Assembly: GCA_903855995.1 (NCBI GenBank)
Contig: CAIOAN010000002.1
Location: 62,001 to 126,000 of the forward strand
Length of the DNA: 64,000 nt
Reading direction: 5' to 3'
DNA from: an uncultured Opitutia bacterium
GTDB taxonomy: Bacteria; Verrucomicrobiota; Verrucomicrobiia; Opitutales; UBA953
Shown here piece after piece: positions 35,791 to 43,659 of the stretch. Every line of letters starts with the position of its first letter. Position 1 is the stretch's first letter. The notes beneath the pieces were generated by a model, which worked only from the letters and a program-made list of their open reading frames with translations, was not told where the DNA came from and made no database searches. The translations under genes and the position numbers were made by a program.

Positions 35791-37437
35791 TTACTTCGCT
35801 TCAGTCTTGGATGCGGCCGATGCGGCATCCGCAGGAGTCCTCGCCAACATTTGGTAAAGCGGGCTGGATGCTGGAATAGTGAGCTCTTGGCGGATATTGC
35901 GGAAGAACTCCTGAAGCCGATTGGTCTTGGCTAGGAGGATCGGGTCCGTCGCCAGTCGGCCGTAAAAGACTTGGTCGGCGACCATCATGCGCGCGTACAT
36001 CGTCGCGCGGTCATCGGTGGCGATGTTCATACCATAGGCTTCGGCGAAGCCCTTCCGGCTCGCATTGTCCTTGGAATAAGTAGGTTGCCCTTCGGCACCG
36101 ACGGAGTTCGGACCAATCCGATATTTGAAACCGGGTTCGTTCAGCGTATCCCAACTCGCGCCGAACAGCGGGCCACCCGCGGTCGTGAACTGGCGTTCCA
36201 TCGCGTGAAACACCTCATGGTGCGTGGTGCGGCTGAAGAAGGCCCGGGAGTTGGCATCCTCGGGCTTGAACGAATTCAAGCCGTAGGCGACGGCGGGCTT
36301 GGGCAACCAGCTGAAGCTCTGCCCGGCCAGCTTCACGTCGCGGAAGACAAACTCGTCCAAGATGTAGATATTACCGAAGCCCAAGCGGGTGACGATCGCT
36401 TCCGGATAGATGTCGAGCTCCTCGCGCAGCATGCGCACGAAGGCCTTAAATTGGGCGATTTTCTTGTCGGTGAAATAGGAATAGACTAAGCGCACCTTCG
36501 CGGGCATCGGCGGGGCCGGCGAGCCGGGAGCCCAGAGCACCGTGATCCCCCACTTCTGCTCGATGCGACGCAAGTCGGCCTGGATCTCGGGGTCTTTCTT
36601 GATCTGGTCGACGCTTGTCAGGTCACTGAGGTCGTTGGTGCAAATGGTACGCTGGGACTCTGGGATGACCGCAAGCTGATCGAAGAACGCCTGATCGAAG
36701 CCAGCATCGAGGCGGGCGAGGGCTGTCTTTATCACGGCCAGCTTCCTGGCAAGGGCGGCGTCGCCTTGGGCCGCCGCGTTCAAATCGACAAGATCAAACG
36801 GGTCCCAGAATAAGCCGAAGAGTACGCTACGTGAATCGAGGCCGCCCAATCGCCGGCCGATGGCCGTGGTCGGTACCCCCGGGGACGTCGGCAACTTCTT
36901 CCAAGCAACGAGCGAAATCGGGTCCTCGGGGGCCTTGTGAGCCTCGAGGAGGAAAGACGCCAATGCCTGATGGATGTGCCGTGCCTTCGAATACTCCTGC
37001 ACCGCAGTAAGGAAATCGGGCACGGCCACCGCGACGGCGTCACCCGCCTTGAAGGCAAAGGAAGAAACCGGCGAGGACTTCGTGAAGGCGGCTTGACGCT
37101 TATCGGTAAAGCCGCTCGCCAGAAGTAGGTTGCGCGGGCCATGGTGCTTCAGGAAGCCGGCGGGATATCTTTTCAGTTCGTCCTCGACCCAGCCCAGAAC
37201 CTTGAGGGTGTTCGCGAGATTCTCCGGCGAGACCGGCTTCACCTCATAAGCAGCGGCGAGCGCCTTGTCGGTCGGCTGGGCGAGCTGGATTGTGAGACCA
37301 TAGTCCGCCTGCAACCTGCCCGCCAGAGCGGCCAGTGGCGGGCTCGGCGGAAGGGATTCCGCCGCAATCAACAACCCCAGCCCGAATCCAAAAAATGAGA
37401 GCAGCGTGCGGAGTGCGGGGTACATCGGCGGGGTCAT
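35791..37437 (-). CDS. Secreted putative zinc metallopeptidase
   Basis: A 548-residue exported protein. The start is uncertain: ATG at 37437 (MTPPMYPALR) is used, ATG at 37425 gives an equally good signal peptide, and a TTG at 37452 is possible. Residues 407-411 are HEVFH, an HExxH zinc site preceded by another His (HHEVFHAMERQF), and about 60 residues later KGFAEAYGMN offers a glutamate that could be the third ligand, as in gluzincins. The rest has no domain I recognise, although the N-terminal part PLAALAGRLQADYGLTIQLAQ may be a propeptide-like module. It is convergent with the alcohol dehydrogenase (5 bp gap). Confidence 0.65.
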   Translation of the reverse strand: MTPPMYPALRTLLSFFGFGLGLLIAAESLPPSPPLAALAGRLQADYGLTIQLAQPTDKALAAAYEVKPVSPENLANTLKVLGWVEDELKRYPAGFLKHHGPRNLLLASGFTDKRQAAFTKSSPVSSFAFKAGDAVAVAVPDFLTAVQEYSKARHIHQALASFLLEAHKAPEDPISLVAWKKLPTSPGVPTTAIGRRLGGLDSRSVLFGLFWDPFDLVDLNAAAQGDAALARKLAVIKTALARLDAGFDQAFFDQLAVIPESQRTICTNDLSDLTSVDQIKKDPEIQADLRRIEQKWGITVLWAPGSPAPPMPAKVRLVYSYFTDKKIAQFKAFVRMLREELDIYPEAIVTRLGFGNIYILDEFVFRDVKLAGQSFSWLPKPAVAYGLNSFKPEDANSRAFFSRTTHHEVFHAMERQFTTAGGPLFGASWDTLNEPGFKYRIGPNSVGAEGQPTYSKDNASRKGFAEAYGMNIATDDRATMYARMMVADQVFYGRLATDPILLAKTNRLQEFFRNIRQELTIPASSPLYQMLARTPADAASAASKTEAK

Positions 37438-37526
37438 CCTAATCTGAGCCAACCCTCCCCAATGACCACCCTAAGTTTCGAACCGTGCGAGTCCCTCTAG
37501 GGCAATCGACCAATCGCGATGCCTTG

Positions 37527-37553
37527 GGTAGGGCGGGTTGTCCCCAACCCGCC
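37527..37553. repeat. GGTAGGG hairpin repeat
   Basis: GGTAGG with stem GCGGGTTG/CCAACCCGC-type pairing around a TCC loop. It lies 49 bp before an inverted copy at 37576, in the 205-bp gap between the metallopeptidase and the SGNH gene. Confidence 0.65.
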
Positions 37554-37575
37554 GTTGACCGAGGAGAGGTAATTA

Positions 37576-37601
37576 GGACAGCACGTGGTGCTGTCCCTAC
37601 C
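37576..37601. repeat. GGTAGGG hairpin repeat, inverted copy
   Basis: A perfect 9-bp stem GGACAGCAC/GTGCTGTCC around GTG, followed by CTACC. It lies directly beside a rho-independent terminator. Confidence 0.65.
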
Positions 37602-37610
37602 TTAAAAATA

Positions 37611-37638
37611 AAAGGGCCGCCCAAATAGGCGGCCCTTT
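37611..37638 (-). terminator. Terminator of the SGNH hydrolase gene (bidirectional shape)
   Basis: An 11-bp stem AAAGGGCCGCC/GGCGGCCCTTT (37611-37621 and 37628-37638) with A-rich sequence on the left and T-rich on the right, so it can work for both strands. It is 20 bp after the stop of the leftward SGNH gene. Confidence 0.88.
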
Positions 37639-37657
37639 TTACATCTATTACGCAGGT

Positions 37658-38395
37658 TTACTTGAGCAGCTCCTTGACCTTCGCTTCCATGGCGTCGGTC
37701 CAGATTTGGTAACCCTTTTCGTTCGGGTGCAGAAGGTCGGGCATGATGGTCTTGGACAGCGTGCCATCGGCCTCGAGGAACTTGGCGCCAATATCGAGGA
37801 AGAAGACCTTCTTGTCGTCAGCGAAGCCCTTCACGATGGCGTTAGTGGCTTCGTTCTGCTGGCGGAACTTGTCGTCCTTGTTCGCGCCGCGGGGGAAGAT
37901 GGCGAGGATCAGGATCTTGGCGTCAGGGCACTTCTTCTGGAGGCTGGCGATGATCGCCTTGATACCTTCGGCGGTCTGTTCAGCGGTGCACTGGTAGACG
38001 GCTCCGTTGAGCTCCTTCTGGGCGCGTCCCTGGTGGCCGGTATTATTGGTGCCGATCATCAGAACAATCTCCTTCGGCTTCAGGCCGTCGAAATTCCCGT
38101 GCTCGAGACGCCAGAGGACGTGCTCGGTGCGGTCGCCGCCGATGCCAAAGTTAGCGGCCTTGAGCGGGGCCCAGTTCTTTTCCCAGACGGCCTTGCCCTT
38201 GCCGTCCCAACCGTGGGTGATCGAGTCGCCGAGGAAGACGAGCTGCGCTTCGCCCTGCTTCGAGATCACGTTGAAGGATTCATGGCGCTTTTCCGTGCCA
38301 GGGTGGAGCACCGGCTGGATGGCGTAGTTCGTGTCAGCCGAAGCGGCGACGAGGGACGCCACGAGGGCGACGAGGGACGTGAGGCGGGTCTTCAT
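37658..38395 (-). CDS. Secreted SGNH/GDSL hydrolase (PAF-acetylhydrolase beta/gamma-like)
   Basis: A 245-residue exported esterase. After a signal peptide (to about residue 20) the catalytic blocks are intact: FLGDSITHGW with nucleophile Ser58 (block I), the GGDRTEHVLWRLEHG stretch with the block II glycine, IGTNNTGH with the block III Asn, and PDLLHPNEKGY with Asp220 and His223 (block V). This sequence type is close to mammalian PAF-acetylhydrolase subunits and to bacterial rhamnogalacturonan/acetyl-xylan esterases. It probably removes acetyl groups from glycans. A paralogue 0.8 kb away (39229-40020) shares the scaffold but lacks the nucleophile and His. Confidence 0.9.
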   Translation of the reverse strand: MKTRLTSLVALVASLVAASADTNYAIQPVLHPGTEKRHESFNVISKQGEAQLVFLGDSITHGWDGKGKAVWEKNWAPLKAANFGIGGDRTEHVLWRLEHGNFDGLKPKEIVLMIGTNNTGHQGRAQKELNGAVYQCTAEQTAEGIKAIIASLQKKCPDAKILILAIFPRGANKDDKFRQQNEATNAIVKGFADDKKVFFLDIGAKFLEADGTLSKTIMPDLLHPNEKGYQIWTDAMEAKVKELLK

Positions 38396-38544
38396 AAGGG
38401 TAGACGCACTCTGCCCTCACCATGGCGGCTGGCAAGCCCCAGTCAGGCAGGGAAATCAAGGTATAGGCATTGAAAGCGTATTAAATTTGCCTTTCGTACC
38501 TTGGTAGCGCCCTGCCACCACCCCTTACCCCGATTCATTTCCCT

Positions 38545-39192
38545 ATGAGCAAATCTCTCAAAATTTTTCTCGCCGTCGCCTTCCTACTCTCCGCCACTCT
38601 GGGTGCCATCCTGCTTCGGAAAGAATCCAAACCGACATGGGACGGAACGGCCATGCTGGCGCGCGCCGAGGCATCGCTCGAGGGCTTACCCGCGAAGGAG
38701 GCTGGTGAAATCCGCGCCCTGCTCGTGTCTTCAGGTCCGCAACGCTACGACGACCGCGCCAGCGCCTGGATCAAGATTTCCACCAAGGATGAGCTTAAGC
38801 CGGCAGCGGATTACGCCACGGCGAGCCTACGCGCGATGGCCGAGACCGGCGACACCGAGGCGATGTGGCATCTTTACTTCGTCCTGACGATGCGCATCGC
38901 CACGGCCGATGAAGGCTTCAAGTGGCTGCACAAGGCGGCCCAGCTGGGACACCCTCGCTCGAAATTCGACGTGGAAAAGCGCGCCCTCAGCGATCGCCCG
39001 GAAAAACTCCTCGAAGCAATGACCGCTTGGGCTAAGCAAGAAAACATGGGCGGCTACCAGGCCTTGCATTGGTTTGCACATGAATATGAAATCGGGGGAA
39101 TCCTGCCTAAGGATCCGACGAAGAGTGCGGAATACCGTAACCGCGCCATGGCGTTGGGCGAGAAACTCTCCCCGTTGGCGGCCAAGAAGTAA
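38545..39192 (+). CDS. Membrane-anchored or exported Sel1/TPR-like helical protein
   Basis: A 215-residue protein with an N-terminal hydrophobic segment (residues 6-24) that could be a signal peptide or anchor. The segment MAETGDTEAMWHLYFVL...GFKWLHKAAQLGHPRSKFDV has the A-x-x-G-x-x-x-A helix-turn pattern of Sel1-like repeats, and a second less clear copy follows near GGYQALHWFAHEYEIGG. Such solenoids bind other proteins. Its partner is unknown. It lies between two leftward SGNH paralogues but is read in the other direction. Confidence 0.6.
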   Translation: MSKSLKIFLAVAFLLSATLGAILLRKESKPTWDGTAMLARAEASLEGLPAKEAGEIRALLVSSGPQRYDDRASAWIKISTKDELKPAADYATASLRAMAETGDTEAMWHLYFVLTMRIATADEGFKWLHKAAQLGHPRSKFDVEKRALSDRPEKLLEAMTAWAKQENMGGYQALHWFAHEYEIGGILPKDPTKSAEYRNRAMALGEKLSPLAAKK

Positions 39193-39228
39193 GCCGACTC
39201 CAAGCGGGAATTCGGGCAGGCCGCTGAC

Positions 39229-40020
39229 TTACTTCATCAATTCCAGCATTTTGGGCAAGATCGCGTCAGCCCACACCTGATAACCGTTGCCGCTCAGTCG
39301 CTCACTGTCAGGCAGCAGCTTGAGGTTGACGGCTCCGGCGGGCGTCAGGAATTTCGGGCTGAGATCCATATAGTAAACCCGGCGATTGTCTTCGTAGTTA
39401 CGGATGATCGAATTCGTGGCGCGGATCTGGAGCCGAATTTTATCATCCTTGGGGCCCATCGGGAAGATGCCCAGCAGGACAATCTTTGAGGTGGGGCATT
39501 TCTTCTGCAGCCGATCGATGATCGCCTTCACGCCCTCGGCGGTTTCCTTCGGCGTGCAATGGTAGATCACCCCGGGCAGCTCGGGCACCGTCCGGCCCTG
39601 GGCGACGATATTATTCTTGCCGATCAGCAGCACAATCACCTTGGGCTTGAGGCCGTCCATCATGCCCTGATCGATGCGCCAGAGCACGTTTTCCGTGCGA
39701 TCGCCGCCGAGTCCGAAGTTCGCCGCCCGGAGCGGCTCCCACACCTTCTCCCACACCTTGAAACCGGTCAGCGGAGAATCGACGTCGGGCGTATTCTCGT
39801 CCCAGAGATTGGTGAGCTCATCCCCGATGAAGACGATGTCGGCCCCGCCGTGGCTGGCGGTTTCCTTCATCTGGGCCAGACTGGCCTCGGTGTCCGGATG
39901 AACAATCGGCTGAATCGCCAGGTTCGCCGGCTTGGCCGGCGAGCCGGTGGCGGCGAGGGCGGCGGCGGTGAGGGCGGCGGCGGTGAGAAGGAAGTCCAAA
40001 ATCCGGCAGAGGGTTTTCAT
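39229..40020 (-). CDS. SGNH-fold paralogue with substituted catalytic residues (probable pseudoenzyme)
   Basis: A 263-residue exported protein (ATG at 40020, signal peptide to about residue 24). It aligns along its whole length with the SGNH esterase at 37658-38395, including NLAIQPIVHPDTE, WEPLRAANFGLGGDRTENVLWR, IYHCTPKETAEGVKAII and GYQVWADA. Yet block I reads FIGDELT, with Glu68 where the nucleophile Ser should be, and block V reads PDSERLSGNGY, with Arg241 in place of His. The Asp and Asn positions remain. The frame is open and the fold residues are kept, which argues for a selected non-catalytic protein (sugar-binding or regulatory) rather than decay. A new mechanism using Glu cannot be excluded. 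Confidence 0.8.
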   Translation of the reverse strand: MKTLCRILDFLLTAAALTAAALAATGSPAKPANLAIQPIVHPDTEASLAQMKETASHGGADIVFIGDELTNLWDENTPDVDSPLTGFKVWEKVWEPLRAANFGLGGDRTENVLWRIDQGMMDGLKPKVIVLLIGKNNIVAQGRTVPELPGVIYHCTPKETAEGVKAIIDRLQKKCPTSKIVLLGIFPMGPKDDKIRLQIRATNSIIRNYEDNRRVYYMDLSPKFLTPAGAVNLKLLPDSERLSGNGYQVWADAILPKMLELMK

Positions 40021-40087
40021 GGCGGGTGGGTTTATATAAATAATAAGCCAAGCCCGGCCCCGCACAAGACCGATGAACTCCGGTCGG

Positions 40088-42373
40088 CTATTTAAGCGGT
40101 GGCAGAGCGTAATACGCACACTCGGCGAAGAAGAATTCCGCCATATTGATCCGCGCATAGTCATAAGACCCTACGGCCTTGAGGATTGACGCGCGGCCAG
40201 ACTCGTCACCCGCCAAGGCGACAATCGCCGCGGCGGCGAGCGGGTTGCGCATCCAGGTCGATTCGTAGTGCTTGCGCGTTCCCCGCTTCTTCATGTCGCC
40301 CGTCTCGGAGAGGCGCTGAGCGTCGGCCTGCGTGACCTGCGGGAACCAGGTCGTGTAGACGGCCCGCCAATCGGCGCTACCGAAAATCTTCTGGTCGGCG
40401 TTGTCGAACTGGGCATGCGTCGCGACGGCCGGCAAAGCAAACTGTGCGTTGACCTCGAGACCCTTGAGATACACGGCCTTCACGACTGGGTCCGTTTCGG
40501 CGGCGGCGAGTTTCGCGAGGCCGGCCTGGCTGCCGACATAGATCCAGAGCTGCCCTTTCTCGATGTGCGGGATAAACTCGAGGTCACGGGGGCATCCCAG
40601 CGCACAGATTTCCTGACGCGTCTCGGCGGATTTTGCCGGCTTCTCGGTGAGGGCCTTCCGGTAACGCTCCAGCCAGACGCCGTCGCCGGTCATTTCATGC
40701 GTGGCCCGGAGCAGATACAGGTAACGCACGACATCCCGGAAGTGCTCCCCTTTGAAGCCGCCGCGGAAATCACCCTTGAACGCGCCATCGCACGGGACCT
40801 TCCAGCCGTAACCCTCCAGCGACTCGGCGACCTCGCGAACCTTGGCCACGAGCACATTCCGCTCCTCGGTGCTCGGGATGTCGCTCAGGAGGTACGCGTG
40901 CATGCCGAGGAACCACGGGTGCATCTGGTCGTCGGAGCTCAGCGGATAGTGGCACTTGCCGTCGGAACCGACGCCACGGGCAACGAAGCCAGGGACGTCC
41001 GATACGGAAGCGCACTTGAGGAGGCCCCGCGAAAGCTTGCGGGCCTGCTCCTTGTCCGCGGCCGCACCGGAGCGGCGGGCGCGTTCGACCATGGCGTTCA
41101 GGTACATTCCGGTGAACATCGGCCCATTCTCGATCGGGCTCCACCAGCCGATGGCGTTGGGCTTACCCAGACGGCAGTCCTCTGGGGTAGGCAACTCGCC
41201 CACGTAATCACGGACGATACCATGCTCGTCGACAAAACGCTTCCAGATCTCGGCATGGGCCTTCTCGATGGCCTGGGCCGGCTCAGCCTTGACTACGAGT
41301 TCCTTGACCACGGCATCGTAGGCCGGCTTGGGCTTGCCCTGCCGATCGAAGAGCAGCGGGTGGTTCACGCGCTTCCACGGGAAATCGTTAAGCCAGCTCT
41401 GGCCGTCGTGGAGATTCCAAAATGAAACGCGGTCGATGACATCGCCATACTTGCGGAAGAGGCGGAACAGCTGGGCGTATTGCTCCGCCTGCCGGGCGAG
41501 GACCTCGGGCGGGCAGCCGTCCACGTATGGGTTGATCTTCGCCATCTCGGCGCGGTGCTTGTTGCCGTCGGCCCACCAGCGGCCGCGCGGGATGACGTCG
41601 ATATCGAGCTCGCTGACCACGACCTTCATACCGATGCCCCGCAGGGCGATCAGCGTCTTCTCGAGCGCCTCATAGGGCACGCGATCGAGCTCGTAGTGCC
41701 CTTGGAGACCGACGGCATGGAGCGGGGTATTGCGCGCCTTCAGCCTGGCGAGCAGGCCCAGCATCTTCTCCCGCTTGCCGTCGAGTTCGTTGTTATAGTC
41801 GTTGTAGATGAGCATGGCCGAGGGATCGGCGGCATGGGCATATTCGAAGGCCAACGCGATGAAGTCCTCGCCGGCGGCCCGGGTCCAACCCGACTCACGC
41901 AACTCGGCCTTGCCGTCATCGAGCGCCTCGTTGACCACGTCCCAAGACGAGATCTTGCCCTTGTAGCGGCCTACGACGGTATCGATGTACGACTTCATTC
42001 GGGCCAGCAGGACCTCCTTCGTGGCCGGCGCGGCGCCATCCTGATAGAACCAAGCCGGAGTGCGGTCGTCCTTGGCCCAGACCAGGCAATGCCCGACTAC
42101 TTTGAGATCCTTGGAGTTCGCAAAGGAGACGAACTTATCCGCCTGCTCGAAATTCCAAGCCTTGTCCGTCTGACGCAGCGCTGCGGGCTTCATGCAGTTC
42201 TCAGGAGTGACGTGGCTGAACTGAGCCGTCAGCAACGACCAGTCTGCCGGCCGATCGGGAATCCGGTCAGCTAGGCCTACCCCGGACGCCCAAGGCGAAG
42301 CCTGCCGGAGCGTCTGGGCCATGCCCAGGCACGAACACCATAAGACGGCAAGCAGAAGCGACAGGCGGGGCAT
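40088..42373 (-). CDS. Secreted GH10 endo-xylanase with a large C-terminal helical domain
   Basis: A 761-residue exported enzyme (ATG at 42373; a TTG six codons upstream is less likely). Residues about 25-355 are a GH10 barrel: FSHVTPENCMKP, VGHCLVWAKD, Glu149 in SSWDVVNEAL as acid/base, and Glu255 in VVVSELDID as nucleophile. GH10 enzymes cut beta-1,4-xylan internally. The last 390 residues (from about 370) are not a known binding module by eye: they have helices with Trp/Tyr/His-rich turns (MHPWFLGMHAYLLSD, DVVRYLYLLRATHEMTGDGVW), like an (alpha/alpha) toroid. This may be a second catalytic domain. It is read in the same direction as the SGNH pseudoenzyme (67 bp away). Confidence 0.88.
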   Translation of the reverse strand: MPRLSLLLAVLWCSCLGMAQTLRQASPWASGVGLADRIPDRPADWSLLTAQFSHVTPENCMKPAALRQTDKAWNFEQADKFVSFANSKDLKVVGHCLVWAKDDRTPAWFYQDGAAPATKEVLLARMKSYIDTVVGRYKGKISSWDVVNEALDDGKAELRESGWTRAAGEDFIALAFEYAHAADPSAMLIYNDYNNELDGKREKMLGLLARLKARNTPLHAVGLQGHYELDRVPYEALEKTLIALRGIGMKVVVSELDIDVIPRGRWWADGNKHRAEMAKINPYVDGCPPEVLARQAEQYAQLFRLFRKYGDVIDRVSFWNLHDGQSWLNDFPWKRVNHPLLFDRQGKPKPAYDAVVKELVVKAEPAQAIEKAHAEIWKRFVDEHGIVRDYVGELPTPEDCRLGKPNAIGWWSPIENGPMFTGMYLNAMVERARRSGAAADKEQARKLSRGLLKCASVSDVPGFVARGVGSDGKCHYPLSSDDQMHPWFLGMHAYLLSDIPSTEERNVLVAKVREVAESLEGYGWKVPCDGAFKGDFRGGFKGEHFRDVVRYLYLLRATHEMTGDGVWLERYRKALTEKPAKSAETRQEICALGCPRDLEFIPHIEKGQLWIYVGSQAGLAKLAAAETDPVVKAVYLKGLEVNAQFALPAVATHAQFDNADQKIFGSADWRAVYTTWFPQVTQADAQRLSETGDMKKRGTRKHYESTWMRNPLAAAAIVALAGDESGRASILKAVGSYDYARINMAEFFFAECAYYALPPLK

Positions 42374-42484
42374 GAGCCAAACAAAACTCAATTAGTGGCT
42401 GGTGTAAACATCGCTCCAACTCGCCGTCATGCAAAGCTCTTAGCGTTATTGGACATTTTTACGAAACTGACTATCCATGGACCT

Positions 42485-42547
42485 ATGCAAATCGCACTTA
42501 TCACGGGCGGCAGTCGCGGCCTCGGCAAAGACATGGCACACCGTTGA
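42485..42547 (+). pseudogene. 5' fragment of a short-chain dehydrogenase/reductase gene
   Basis: Twenty codons starting at ATG 42485 encode MQIALITGGSRGLGKDMA, the first strand and TGGSRGLG cofactor-binding turn of an SDR enzyme, and then run into a stop inside the MITE-like element that begins at 42544. No rest of the gene is found on the other side of that element. So the gene was broken by the insertion and its 3' part lost. Confidence 0.7.
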
Positions 42548-42634
42548 TCGGGTCACGCTAAATGGGGCCAGTTGAAATGTTACTCGGGGGGTTGCCCAAC
42601 CACCAAACCACCCCCACAAACCGTCCCCGATCAA
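42544..42634. mobile_element. MITE-like element with 9-bp perfect terminal inverted repeats
   Basis: This 91-bp segment begins TTGATCGGG and ends CCCGATCAA, perfect inverted termini. Its interior sequences recur about 2.6 kb to the right: TTGAAATGTTACT (42572-42584) is inverted at 45146-45173, and CCCCACAAACCGTCCCC (42612-42628) is direct at 45169-45185. Multiple subterminal repeats at the ends are a known trait of IS21-family elements, so this may be an internal-deletion relic of such an IS. The stretch 42635-42850 after it has no gene that I can support. Confidence 0.55.
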
Positions 42635-42850
42635 TAGCCCTCCGGGGGGCCAGTCGCACTCTTTTAAAAGAACGGAGGCCCGGAACCACTGATCACCTGA
42701 GCCATCGGGGCAGGCATCCCCATCGTTGACATAAGAAATCTCCAAAACTAACTTCGGAGTCAGCAACCCAACCACGCCCCTGGTTGATCTCACCAATCGC
42801 CCCGCCCCACCGCCCGGCGACTATCCGTTGGCATTACCCACGCTCAATTT

Positions 42851-43396
42851 ATGGACACCAAAAATACCGACCGCAATCCCGCCACCTCCTCGGACGGCTC
42901 CGATAAGCATCACTTCCGTTTCCACCTTCCCCATCTGCACCTCGCCAATGTCTTCGGTGGCGATTGGTTCGCGTTGAAAGCGGAAGCCTTCGCCCGCTTC
43001 TTCGGCACCCCGGTTTTCCTCATCGCCCAAACGGTCATCGTGGCGGTCTGGATCGGGCTGAATGTCTTTGGTTTCACCTCTTTCGACATCTACCCCTTCG
43101 TCTTCCTGAACCTCGCGTTCAGTCTTCAGGCCGCCTATGCCGCACCGCTCATCCTGCTGGCACAAACCCGGCAGGCTGATCGCGACAAAGTGCACGCGGA
43201 GGCCGACGCCCAGCACCGGGAAGACCTCGCCAAGGCCAGCGAAGAAAGACAGATCCTCGCCGCCAAGGAAAACGCCGTGCTGGCCGAGCTGCTGAAACAG
43301 AACACCCAGCTCACCGAAATCACCCGGAAACTCACCGAGCGCATTGAAGCCCTCACCGAAGAGATGCACCGCAAAGTCATCGAAGGTGGCAAGTGA
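42851..43396 (+). CDS. DUF1003 family membrane protein
   Basis: A 181-residue inner-membrane protein. A His-rich start (KHHFRFHLPHLHL) precedes two hydrophobic helices with the DUF1003 pattern: FLIAQTVIVAVWIGLNV, then DIYPFVFLNLAFSLQAAYAAPLILLAQTRQADRDK. The rest (residues about 110-181) is a charged coiled coil. DUF1003 proteins occur across bacteria and have no established function. It lies within the segment bracketed by inverted MITE-like ends, in front of the palindromic repeat and the Fic gene. Confidence 0.85.
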   Translation: MDTKNTDRNPATSSDGSDKHHFRFHLPHLHLANVFGGDWFALKAEAFARFFGTPVFLIAQTVIVAVWIGLNVFGFTSFDIYPFVFLNLAFSLQAAYAAPLILLAQTRQADRDKVHAEADAQHREDLAKASEERQILAAKENAVLAELLKQNTQLTEITRKLTERIEALTEEMHRKVIEGGK

Positions 43397-43446
43397 GCGT
43401 TGGCCTGTAACGCTGACACGACTGCAGGCATACCTGCAAATACAGT

Positions 43447-43585
43447 ATGGGGTCAGGCCTGCGTTAGGGGCGAACACGGGGTCAGGCCGTACCCTGGTTC
43501 AGGGTGTAACTAAAAACGCCTGAAATGCTCGAATCTAGTTACGCCTACGTTAGGGGTACGGCCTGACCCCATGGGCCTGACCGCA
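43447..43585. repeat. Long palindromic intergenic element built on GGGGTCAGGCC
   Basis: Two direct copies of GGGGTCAGGCC (43449-43459 and 43478-43488) face two inverted ones, GGCCTGACCCC (43560-43570) and GGGCCTGACC (43573-43582). The inner pair extends to an 18-bp arm (GGGGTCAGGCCGTACCC) with one mismatch, and within it GTAACTA/TAGTTAC can also pair. A related single copy, GAGGTCAGGCCGTACT, is at about 45109. This resembles REP/RAYT-associated or MITE hairpins. Confidence 0.6.
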
Positions 43586-43590
43586 TAACA

Positions 43591-43637
43591 TGTCGATTTA
43601 ATCATCTTAAGTCGACATATCGACTTTGACATGTCGA
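43591..43637 (+). promoter_or_regulatory. Operator-like TGTCGA repeats upstream of the fic gene
   Basis: TGTCGA occurs at 43591-43596 and 43632-43637 and inverted as TCGACA at 43612-43617. Between them lies the perfect palindrome AAGTCGA-CATA-TCGACTT (43609-43626), overlapping a TTGACA box (43626-43631). It is 34-70 bp before the fic start. Probably a repressor site; the Fic protein has a C-terminal winged-helix-like part that could bind it. Confidence 0.45.
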
Positions 43638-43659
43638 TTGGCAGTGGATTGCCTAAGTC

